Assembly: GCA_028015205.1 (NCBI GenBank)
Contig: CM051521.1
Span: 122,024,614 to 122,088,613, forward strand
Direction of reading: 5' to 3'
Origin: Mytilisepta virgata
Taxonomy: Eukaryota; Mollusca; Bivalvia; Mytilida; Mytilidae
DNA: 64,000 nt
This document shows positions 19,864 to 31,800 of this stretch, one piece after another; within the stretch, counting starts at the first letter, position 1; every line of letters begins with the position of its first letter. A model generated the notes under the pieces. It was not told where the DNA came from. It saw nothing but the letters and a program-made list of their open reading frames with translations, and made no database searches. Position numbers and translations under genes: made by a program.

Positions 19864-22500
19864 CTAGCATGGTTTTGCCTATTTTGGTCACAATTTTTCT
19901 GTACATAGGTTGTTTTTAGGAGGCAACCATTTGATTTACAGTTTGGAGCAAGATCTGATTTTGCACTCTGCCCTGATTTTACAACTATAATACTCTGAGT
20001 ATTATTCTCATTTTGGTATGACTTCCTTTTGACCTCCCCTTATGTATATTTTTACTTAGTCCATAAATTATGGAGGTTCAAACAGAAATCATTCCAAATT
20101 TGTTCACCCTTTCAATACATGCGGACCCATAAATATTTTTTAAAATTGCCTTCACCCCCTCCCCCAAAACCAAACCAAAAACCCCCAAAATCAAATGGTT
20201 GTATCCTTATTCTATGCTCCTACACATGAGTACAGACATTCTAGTTATCACACCATGTATTTTCATACTTGTAAACTAAACTTATCAAGAAAACATCTAT
20301 GTTTGGTTTAGGAATATATAAATCACTAAAATCTGGAAACACAGAACACTCATGTAGAGGAACATTTTTTTGTAAATCAAATTTGTGGGAATAGCTGTAA
20401 AAGGGGAGATAACTGTAGCTGTGATAACTTGAAATCAAAATTCATTATTGTTAATTCACTGTACTAATTGTTTTAAATAAATAAAAAATTAATCTTCAAG
20501 TTTACGCCTGTTTCATTTAATTTTTTCCCTAATATCAATGTATATGTAAGCAACCATGAAATGGTTCTCTAGTTTTTGGTTTCGAATCCAAACTTTGAAT
20601 ACTGCCAGCAAAACACAGTGGTTATGAAATTAATAAAACCTTCCCTTATACATGTATGTCTAATTTATGCTTATTGGCAGTAACATTTTGACCAGTGGCA
20701 AATTTTAAAAACTTTGGTAGCTGGAGGACTCTGACAGAAAAACTTACTTTCACCATAAAAACTGGTAGTCCTTGTTAAAAAGTTTTCAAATTCATAATTC
20801 ACACAACCTGTCACCAATTTATACTAATGTCTTGTTACAGCAGAGATGACTATTCATGACTCTGTATGCTGTACTTGGATATTTATGTAGAAATTGAAAA
20901 GAATAATAAACGATCAAAGGAGCATGTATTGCTGAGCCACACATGTCTGCATAAAGTAAAACTAAATGTTTTTGGGAGACATGTTGGTTGGTGCATGGTG
21001 TTATCTGATACACTTCTGACATTGGACTACCTAAGGACATTTCTGTCAAGTTTGATTCCAACTGGCTCTGTTATTTCACACAAGATCTTTAAGTGGATTT
21101 TCCTAGTGTGGATTCAACCTTGAAAGAGGAATATTCCACCAAAATTTAGTTTCAACTGGCCCAGTAGTTTCAAAGGAGAAGATTTTAAGAAAAAGTGTGG
21201 CAAACGCTCACTTGACCCTGTAGGATAGGTGAGATAAACCTTGTTTGACATCAATACTTTGGGATAGAGAATGCCAAGTTATAAGGTGAAAAACTATGAC
21301 AAGGTAATTGAAATGACATTCAACTGGGCAGTTGCCCTGGCAATGTCATTTCTCCTTATCATACTCCATTTAGATAATAATAATTTCCTGGTTTGCAGGT
21401 AAAACCATTTTGAGTGATAAACTTTTTGTCTGGGCCCTGGGTCTAATCAGTCTTAAAACATGTCACACATCTAGGCCCTTTCCTTAGTCTAGATTGTCAG
21501 TTTTGTGTGTAAGTGTTCCTGGATTAAATGAGTTGACAATAAATGTTTTCTTAGGCCTAAAACTGTAATGGGAACAATGTAATATATAAACTGACCTCTA
21601 ATAATAATAATATCATCGTAACTGTTGAGATTACAACAGGCTTATGACACTGTGAGGATTGTAGGTAATATAAGGAACAGGGACAGATCAGTTCTCCAAA
21701 TTTTGAAGTTAATATTAAGACAACAAATAACCTCAAATGGAAATTAAATTATTTTAACCACTGTCCTGGGTGGTGTGGAAATGGACAAACTATGGCAAGA
21801 ATGTATTTTATTTGGCATCTTATCATCTTTTTTGATTTCCTTTTGTCATTATGAAATGTCACCTATTTCATTTTCATTTGTAGATATATAGTCTTACTGA
21901 CTGTTTCTTATCATCATATAAACAATATTTTACAATTTGTAATCTATGGGATAGTGTCTTCTTGATGCATACCCCATATCCTTTCATTTTCATATTTACC
22001 AATAACAAAATGTACAAATCAAATATAATTAAAAAACAATTATGTAAATAACAATACAGTAAGACACTTCCAATAATACAAACAAAAATATTGCACTGTA
22101 TAAATAACTTGATTAATAACCATAATAATCACATATATGTTATTATACATTTATCATATGGTCTAAAAAAACTTTATGTAATTGTAAGTTTAATTTCTTG
22201 AAATAAAGATTTAGAAATGGTCGAATTACACTATGATAACATTTTCTTTAATATGGGTACATACAGATTCAACAAATAAAGAAACATGTAACCTTTGTGT
22301 ATTGCTTTGGAAATAATTAAAAACAAACTAAGAAACAAAAATATTTTTCAACCCAAAATGAAAAAGTTTACCAAACTATCGAAATTTGAAATTGTGTTTT
22401 ATCAAGAGAAGATAACATTTAAGTCCTTTACAAATCAAATTCCTTCTGATGTTTAAGTGAAGTGGATTCTTAGACAAGAGGCTCTCAAGAGCCTGAATCG
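19864..22500. other. Convergent intergenic region
   Basis: Lies between the 3' ends of the synaptotagmin (+) and cadherin (-) genes. Around 20900-21235 is a diverged dispersed repeat ending 'ggataggtgagataaac', related to the CAGGTGAGC family. A ~110-bp AT-rich segment near 21960-22100 ('cttgatgcataccccatatc') recurs at 24150-24290. No exon was recognised. Confidence 0.5.
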
Positions 22501-24050
22501 CTCACCTGGCAAACAATGCACTATAAACTAAATTAATATATTAATGTTTGTTGTAAATTAAACTGAGTATTAAAGGTCACGTAAAATGCTGAAAATACCT
22601 TTAAAAGCCTTTCAAGGACCTCTCGAAAGAAATGGGCATGAGTTCTCCCTACGCTTGATTAAGATACAGTCATGGTTAATCTGATGATTCACAATACAAA
22701 ATACAAGCTTTAATTCATCTTCAAATACAAATATAAATCTTTTGGTCTATATGTTGTCTTCATTTTTAAAACGTTTGAAAGAAGTTATGTAAAAATTTTA
22801 GGTTAAGGCTTTTTATTGTACTTGAAAAGGAAATATTTCAGGAACAATCATGCTAAGTTTAATCCAAATCCCCCTAGTAGTTTCAGAGGAGAAGATGTTT
22901 GAAAATTTGTTAACAACGATGATGACAGACTCCAAGTGATGGCAATTAAAAGCTCACATATTATGAAGTTTAATCATTGTTATACAACATTCTCATCATC
23001 ACCATTCACTAAGGATACCATGTTTACTTTAAAAACCAAATATTGTTGAAATCCAAGTGTTAAAAATGGTGGGAAAATGGCAGCCATTTTAAAAATGGCC
23101 GTCCAAAACAAACTTTCATCATCACCATTCAACTCGGGATACCATGTTTGCCTTGAAGGTAGCTTTCATCTTCATTTTATTTCTATAATTCAGGAAAAAA
23201 TAGCAAAAAACAGCATTTTGACCCCTATGTTCTATTTTTAGTAAGGGCAGACATGTTTTTCGACCATTCAAAAATCCAAGCATTAACTTTTTGCAGGATA
23301 CCCTAAGGAACAATCATACCAAGTTTCATTTGATTTTGAATAGTAGTTTCAGGGAAGAAGATTTTTGAAATAATAACATAAAAAAAAGCCAAAAATGTCA
23401 AAAAAGGGCAATAACTCTAACATCAGTTGACAAATTTTCACGAAAATAAGCACACAGGTAGCTCTCATCATGCTGAACACTTTCAACCTGCCAGACTTGG
23501 CATAACCTTATGATTTTTGAGATAGTTGTGAAAAACTGTTGTTTGACCCCTATGTTCTATTTTTAGTAACAGTGGCCATGTTTTTCGACAGATCAAAAAT
23601 CGAAGCATAAACTTTGTGCAGGATACCCTAAGGAACAATCGTGCTAAGTTTTATCCAAATCCATTCAGTAGTTTCAGAGGAGATTTTTGAAATAATAACA
23701 TAAAAAAAAGCCAAAAATGTCAAAAAAGGGCAATAACTCTAACATCAGTTGACAGATTTTCACGAAAATCAGCACATAGGTAGCTCTCATCATGATGAAC
23801 ACTTTCAACCTGCCAGAATTTGCCGTAACCTAATGATTTTTGAGATACTTGCGAAAAACTGTTGTTTGACCCCTATGTTCTATTTTTAGTAACAGTGGCC
23901 ATGTTTTTTGACGGATCAAAAATCGAAGCATAAACTTTGTGCAGGATACCCTAAGGAACAATCATGCTAAGTTTTATCCAAATCCATTCTGTACGACGAC
24001 GGACGCCAAGTGATGAGAAAAGCTCACATGGCCTTTTAGTCCAGGTGAGC
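22501..24050. repeat. Second copy of the 326-bp-unit dispersed element
   Basis: The ends GCTCACCTGG (22501-22510) and CCAGGTGAGC (24041-24050) are perfect 10-bp inverted repeats. The interior matches the element at 1-2219, including the leading segment 'caatcatgctaagttt...' and the 'gacccctatgttctattttt' units. There are only three such blocks here (near 23219, 23545, 23869) against six in the first copy. No ORF. Confidence 0.85.
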
Positions 24051-24302
24051 TAAAAATCATAGCTTCAAGTTCTCCTGGACAAATATAGAAAAATGTGAAA
24101 ATTTAACTGCAAAAAGTCAAGTGTTTTTATGTTGTTAGGCTATTCTTCTTGATGCATACCCCATATCCTTTCATTTTCATATTTACCAATAACAAAATGT
24201 ACAAATCAAATATAATTAAAAAACAATTATGTAAATAACAATACAGTAAGGCACTTCCAATAATACAAACAAAAATATTGCACTGTATTAATTGTTCATT
24301 AA

Positions 24303-24927
24303 TTGGTTTACGGACTTTTTTTTTAAAAATAGGGTCAGTCGGTCGGGGAAAAAAAAAAGAGGGAAAATTATGATACAATGAAGACTGATTTTGATCTTGG
24401 CCCGTTATATTGCCAAATATACAAAGGTTGCAAATGATCAGTTATTCCCCTCTTTTGAAACCCAAATGTCAGAACATCTATCTTGAAAGGTGTTGTTCAG
24501 TAGACTGTTCCCTTTTTAACCAGTTAACAGTTTAAGGGATCCGACTCGTCAACTACAACAACATAAAATGAGTGGATTCGATATCTTACAGAATCAAGAT
24601 ATTCATACAAAATGAACTTATAAGCCGCATGGACTCTATTAGGAAATTCGTTTCATAATTTTTTTTTCGGAAATTGGCATCAACTAACGACTATAAATAG
24701 ATTTTTTTTTTGGGATCATGTTTACAAGTATTTTATTGATGGATAATCTATTTTTAGATGAATTGGAATATAACCTTTTATGAAATTTTGATGCAAAAAG
24801 GATTTTAATTTATTTTTATTTTTGGGATGGCTGATTTCAGAGGGTCGGCGGTAAAAAAACCCAAAATTTTCAATTTTATTTTTTTTCTTCAAATCGCGAA
24901 AATCGGGTCAGTGGATCCGTAAACCAA
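24303..24927. mobile_element. Inverted-repeat element with TTGGTTTACGGA ends
   Basis: TTGGTTTACGGA at 24303-24314 is the exact reverse complement of 24916-24927. Just inside both ends is a 'gggtcagt' motif. The ~625-bp interior is AT-rich with T runs and no ORF. It lies in the 3' flank of the cadherin gene, 150 bp beyond its stop codon, so it may be part of the 3' UTR. Confidence 0.6.
24809..24814 (-). terminator. Candidate AATAAA signal for the cadherin gene
   Basis: TTTATT on the + strand (AATAAA on the minus strand) lies about 265 nt past the cadherin stop. It falls inside the inverted-repeat element at 24303-24927, so if used the element supplies the 3' end. AT-rich context makes chance occurrence quite possible. 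Confidence 0.25.
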
Positions 24928-25077
24928 CTAATTAAAAATAAATGGCCTTAAGTAAATATTATTACATGTTAAATTATTCAACTCTAAATCAAACCTTGTA
25001 AAATTATCTCAATCAAACATAATACATGATCTATGTGCAGTACAATTTTGATATTAATATCTCTAATCCAACATTTG

Positions 25078-25855
25078 TCAAAAACTTGTAGTTTCAGTTT
25101 CTTCTGCATTCTTTGTTTCTCCAATCACATCTTCTGTATTGTTTTTCATTTTCTTCTGTGAATTTTCAACTGTCTCACAACATTTTTGCTCCAAAAACAA
25201 ACTCGATTTTGAACCATTTTGTTCATTACTTGTTTCAGTAGTGGCAAAGGAAATTGTCTCCCCTGATTCTTTATCATGGTTTTTATGCACTTCAGAGCCT
25301 GTTATTTTCTTGCCTTCACTCAAACATTTTTGTGATTTGTTTTCGTCATTGTCATCAGTAGTATCAGCACTAGCAGTTTCATTCTGGGAATAAAAAACCT
25401 TCAGTTCATTGCTGACTCTTTTTTTGGAGCTCTTTCTCCGTTTGCTTTTTACATCTTTTTCATCATCATCATCAGAAATCTCATTATCATCAGTATCACC
25501 CGTTTCCATTTCAAATGTAAACACGTCCTGTTTCTGAGAAGGGCCTGCCCTTGGCACAACACTTATATTACGAGGGTCATTCTTTTGACCTACAGGATTA
25601 CAATCTGGTACTATGGTTTCTATCTGTTCTTCCTGTTCCTCATTTCTTGAACCCTCTGCATTTTCGTTGGCAGATGAGGTTGAATTTGATTCATTTTCCA
25701 AGCCACTATCATATCCAAGACTCATTTTTCTGGCTCCACCATTAGCTGGGGGCGGTATTCCTGCTTCTAATGGTTCCAGAGGAAGGTCCATTGTAACTTC
25801 CTGTGATTCATACTGTGTCCTTGAGGGTTGCTCTTCATTTATATCAACAGCAGTC
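25078..25855 (-). CDS. Cadherin exon 26 (distal tail, stop, PDZ ligand)
   Basis: The last 258 codons and TGA (25078-25080). In order: IPPPANGG, an Asp/Glu/Ser-rich stretch, MSLGYDSGLENESNSTSS, an acidic run (TDDNEISDDDDEKD) directly followed by a basic run (KSKRRKSSKKR) that could be a nuclear-localisation signal, then a long hydrophilic low-complexity tail ending EETETTSF. T-S-F at the C-terminus fits a class-I PDZ ligand. Acceptor ctatattttcag, phase 2. Confidence 0.92.
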
Positions 25856-28800
25856 CTGAAAATATAGAATAAATCCTTAAACAATTTTTGATTCATTTGG
25901 AAGAAAATTTTAACTACAATTAAATTTCATTTATAATGTAATAAATAAACAAGATCATGAAAATTTCACAATTAATTTCTGTAACGTACAATTTAAGTTT
26001 TCTAATTTCACAATTAATTTCTGTAACTTAAGTAAAGTAAAATTTAAGTTTTCTATTTCACAATTAATTTCTGTAACTTAAGTAAAATTTAAGTTTTCTA
26101 TTTCACAATGAATTTCTGTAACTTAAGTAAAATTTAAGTTTTCTATTTCACAATTAATTTCTGTAACTTAAGTTTTAAGTTTTCTATTTCACAATTAATT
26201 TCTGTAACTTAAGTTTTAAGTTTTCTATTTCACAATTAATTTCTGTAACTTAAGTTTTAAGTTTTCTATTTCACAATTAATTTCTGTAACTTAAGTAAAA
26301 TCTTGCAAATTAATTCATATAAAAGAAACCATATTTTCCATGGTTAAGAGTTTGAAAATAGTTATAAAATGTGACAAAATATCAAGTGGCTGTGATGAGT
26401 AGTTACAGAGAAAAATGTGACGAAAAATTACGTTATGGACAGACAGACGCACGGCTGCACAGACGAAACCACAAGGGTAAAACAGTATACCCCCCTCTTC
26501 TTTGGAGAAATTTCCTATAAAACCTCTGTTACATGGATTATCCATTCTATGTTCGGTATTAAGGAATTACAACAAAAAACTATCTTTCTGATTCTAATGT
26601 AAAGGTGCAATAAAATAATTCAAAAACTAAAATAAATTGCTATGCAGCATCAAATGAATTTGCAAAAATTCAACTCTCATCAAAGCGAAAAGTTCCAATA
26701 AATCATCAAAAAAAGGTAGATAAATTGAATTCAAAGTTTGTATAAGATGAAGTAAATTGACTGATAACAAGAAAAATAAATGGAAATGGTGAGCTGTCAA
26801 AAGGGGCATAAAACAACTAAAATGTATGAAATACACAAGTCGAACAAAACCAAATATAAAATAGTAAAAAAACAACAACAAACTAAAAAGTTAAAAATAC
26901 CCAACGTTTCGACCAATATGGTCTTGATCACGAGCATGTAAAAAATAAAAATAAAAAGGTGTTGAGTCTTTGAAACCCAGAGCGAGACTGAGTCCATACA
27001 TAAAATGTAAACAAAAACAAAAAATTGACTGATGTCTGAGAGTTGACTGTGCAGATACAACATACATAAACAAGCCAAAAGTTACATGTTTTCATATTTT
27101 ATACTGTAAATTCAGAAATGAAGGTTCTTATTAGCATTATTTTATATTATATGAAGGGATTGGCAGGAACATTTTATTTTACTCAAAGCATGCAAAAATT
27201 TTAAATTCTTGATTAACTCAACTTTTTAAAACTAATATTTCATTTTAAGTGAAGTGCCGTCTGACCCTCCAATCCCACAATTCCTGACCAGCCCTATGTG
27301 AGAACTATAACATAATTAACATTGGATTGATTTAAACTCAAACTAAAATTTTTGCTAGTACATCTTGTATTACTGGAGATTAAGTTGTTGACATCATAAT
27401 TATATTACTTATAAATATTTATCAGAAGTATAATTAACAAACATCATATATAATTTGATCCTTAATAAAGTAATGTTATTCTTCCGTTAAAAGAATAATA
27501 CACACTCCTATACCAATTTTACTGTTTTGATATCTTCTCTAAGTAAAATCACCTGAAGATTCTTATTTCATTGGCTTCTTAAATTCATGAAATCCATTAA
27601 TAATAATTGTTTCACAGTTATGACATCTCTTACAACATGGGCATGAATTGCATTTATGAATAAATTTCAAATTACTGTGGACTGTAAAACATTCTCTATA
27701 ATAACAAGAATATGTGTCCACAGGACATGATGTCCCACTGCACTATCATTCTCTATGTCCAATGAACCATGAAATTGGAGTCAAAACCCCAATTTGACAT
27801 GCAGTTGAGACAGATCACATAATAATGAACATATTTACTAAGTTCATGTGACTACAACTTAACCTTAAACTAACTTCACAAAAACTTTAACCTGAGAATG
27901 AACTGTTTCCACACTATCATATTTCTATGTTCAGTGAACCATGAAAATGGGGTCAAAACCCTAATTTGGCATGCAAATTAGAAAGACCACATTATAAGGA
28001 ACGTGTGTACTAAGTTTCATGTTGATGTGAATACAACTTCACCCTAAACTACCTTCACCAAAAACCTTAACCTGATTCGGGATGGACGTACGGACGGAAG
28101 ACCGAAAAACATAATGTCCCTCTACTATCGTAGGCACGGCATAAAAATATACATTAATTTCTGATTTTACAGTAAGTTCAAGTTTTTCAAAGAATTTCTC
28201 TTAGTTATGTGATATTTAATATGAGGTAAAATAATTAATACTCAAAAGTCAATTTTGAAATTTTTGTCCATATAATTTTTGGCCTGGTGTATGAACACTG
28301 TTTTATAAATTATCTCACTTGATTAATGTATAAGCATAATAAAATGTTTTTCAAGCACAAAGTAATTATTAGTGAAATCAATTTAATTAGATTACTTTTC
28401 TAAATAAAACCATGCATTAGTAATCTGTTGTTAAACCATGCATTCTTACCATAACAGAACATTACACTGTAATATATAATGTGTCATTATCTTACTTTAC
28501 ACAACACAAACATGGGTGTATTATTTGTATATAATACACCACAATTAATAATGAATTTTCACATTTCCTACTAACAGGTCAGTTTTTGGTACAATGATAA
28601 AGGAGGAATGTGGGGTTAATGTACATGAGAAGCTAAACCATAATACAGAAACCAGATGAATAGCCCTTTTATTGGTGTTCTTCATCTTGCAGTAGCTGTA
28701 AGAATTTCACTACAGATCAAAATGTACAAGTTCACCTTACAGTAAGACCAAAACGGCCCTAGCAGGAACTTTAGGTTTACAACATTTTGTTTATAAGAGT

Positions 28801-31800
28801 GATCTACAAACTAAGGTAGATTAGTATGACACAACATATATCTGAATTATATATTATATTATTATATTGTATGTTTCTTTTTGTATTTTTGAGTAAATTT
28901 AATTTGAGACATTGTGTGGTTTTAGTTGAATTTATTTTCATATGTAGGACAATACAATCTTGTTAAGGAGTGGGGGCACATTATCCAAATTGAAGGCTGT
29001 ACTCTTTGGATTGTGTTCCATGGTTAGCTCATAACATTTACCCTATATGTCCTTCATTTTTATTTATAAAAACAATGAATTGTAACTTAACTAAATAAAT
29101 TGCACTGTAATATTTTCCTTTAGATTATGTGCTAATACTCACACAGGATTTTCAGTTGCTATGAATGCTGGATTCATAACAGACACCACATCTCTTTGTG
29201 TCACTGTCCCATTCATGTGGGAAGAATTTAGGCTGTTTAGTTCCCAAACTTTGTCTTCTAATATCTTTTTAGAACTTTCAAATCTGTAGAAAAAATGTAG
29301 AAGAAGAGTGGACACAGAATAAAGATTATCTGATACCCGACATTGCAAGTCAGAGGAAAATGCGTTAAAAGAAATACTTATAGTAATGGTTGGGTAAAAT
29401 TTGTCTGAAAAGTCTCATGCATGTCATTCAAGCCTAAAACTGTGTCCAAGGTCAGCTAACACGACTCAGACTAGCATGAACCAACTAAGAACTATCTATG
29501 GACCAAATATGGTGGGCCTAAGTATTACAGTTGCTGAGAAAGAGACTAAATCACGAAACTTGGACTCAACCATGAAATTGAAGTAAACGTCCAGAGACAA
29601 GTTACAGACTGGCATATACTCACCAAGAACTATCAATAGACCAAATACGGTTGATCTAGGTATTACAGTTCCCGAGAAATTGACCTAATCACAAAATTGT
29701 AACACAAGTCATTCAACATGAAATTGAGGTTAAGGTCCAGAGACAAGTGTCAGACTGACATTTATCCACCAAGAACTATCTATTGACCAAATATTGTGGG
29801 TCTATGTATTATAGTTGATGAGAAATGGACTTAACCACAAAAATGTGACAAAATCTCTCAAGCATGAAATTGAGGTCAAGGTCCCTAGACAGGTGTCAGA
29901 CTGGCATGTTCCCACTAAGAATTATCTATTGACCAGATATGGTGGGCTTAGGTATTAAAGTAGCCAAGAAATGGACTTAACACGAAAATGTGATGCAGGT
30001 CACTCAACCATGAAATTGAAGTCAAGGTCAAAAGGTAGGTGTCAGACTGACATGTACCCACCAAAAACTATCTATTGACCAAATATGGTGGGTCTAGGTA
30101 TTATAGTTGATGAGACCTCACATAGAATTTTAATTCATTTGACTTAAAAAAAAAAGATTTAAAAAAATCAGAAACAAGTTTTGGCTATGGTCTCATTGTT
30201 ATTAATGGTCCATTTGAGAAAAAATGAGCAAACTTCATAGAGACCCTCCAATGAAAGCTTTGTAGGAATTTTTAGTTTATTTGGCCAAACATTCTCAGAT
30301 GAAAATATTCTTGAGGGTCTTCCATAAAATTTGAGATCAATTTGTGGAGTGGTTTCAGAGGAGAAAAGTTTTAGAGGAGAGTCAATAATAACTGACAATG
30401 ACAGACAACAAGTGATAGCATTAGCTCACAAGGCCCTTTTGCCCCCAGGTGAGCTAAAAAATTCTGTTACAGGCATAAATGATTCTATTCAATTTTTAAA
30501 AAATGTGTGAGTCTTCCAAGGAAGACGTGTCGCCTGCGGACATCAATTTTTACAAAAGATATTAAAATGTTCAAAAAATGAAATATATATGCACACCTTT
30601 GCATTAAGGTTAATGCACAGAGAAAGTTTCATCAAATTGCTTTGAGTGGTTATGGAGTACTTGAGGATAGAAGTTTTGAACCCCCCCCCCTTTTTTTTAA
30701 AAATGTCAATTTTTACAACAAAAAAAATTAAATTTTTCTAAAAATGAAATAAAATTCACACCTGTGCATTAAGGGTAGTGAACAGAGAAAGTTTAATCAA
30801 TATCCTTTGAGCGGTTATTGAGTAGTTGAGGATAGAAGTTTTGCCCCCCCCTTTTTTTTTGCAAAAATGTCATGTTTCACAAAAAAATATTTAAAATTTT
30901 TTAAAAATGAAATATATATGCACACCTGTGCATTAAGATTAATTCACAGTGAAAGTTTCATCTAATTCCTTTCAGTGGTTATGGAGTAGTTGAGGATAGA
31001 AGTTTTGACCCCCCCCTTTTTTTTAAAAATGTCATTTTTACAGAGAAACATTTAAAATTTTCTAAAAATGAAATATATATGCACACCTGTGCATTAAGGT
31101 TAATGCACAGAGAAAGTTTCATTAAATTCCTTTGAGCGGTTATGGAGGAGTTGAGGATAGAAATTTTGACCCCCCCTTTTTTTTCAAAAATGTCATTTTT
31201 TACAGAGAAAAATTTAAGTTTTCTAAAAATGAAATATAGATGCACACCTGTGCATTAAGGTTAACGCACAGAGAAAGTTTCATCAAAATCCTTTGAGCGG
31301 TTTACGAGAAGTTGAGGATAGAAGAAAAGTGTGACGACGCAAGACGCAAGACGACAGATAGTGATCCCTATGTGTCGACCATGCGTTCCGCAGGCGACAC
31401 AAAAACAGGGATCCAGTGAAAATGACTTACTGTTTCCACGTGTAATTGACAACTATAATAGCTAACAATGTTGACAGAAGTATTATAATTCCAATGACCA
31501 ACAGAGCTATTTCTGACTCTGACATCTTGTGAGGTACCAATGGGGAATGGTAGGTAATAACTATTATCTCCTGAGGCACAAACAGAGAGGCTATTTCCTT
31601 ATGCTTCTCATGGATAATGCTAAAAAAAAGACATATGCTGTGAAAAATTTATGAAGAAAATAAAATTATAAAATAAATTCTTTTGGTGTGTATTAAACGC
31701 ATTTATGTTTGGCCCTTGAAAATGGAGAAAAAATCTTCATGTTAAAACTTCAAAATCAACAAGGTTCCCATTGGAACGTGATTTTTCTGTCTGCAAACTG

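Noticed and set aside
25139..25867. + strand ORFs over the last cadherin exon
   Set aside because: Shadows of the minus-strand coding exon, whose frame and splice phase are supported.
30979..31245. 88-aa minus-strand ORF in intron 24
   Set aside because: Internally repetitive translation of the ~165-bp units of the inverted-repeat element.
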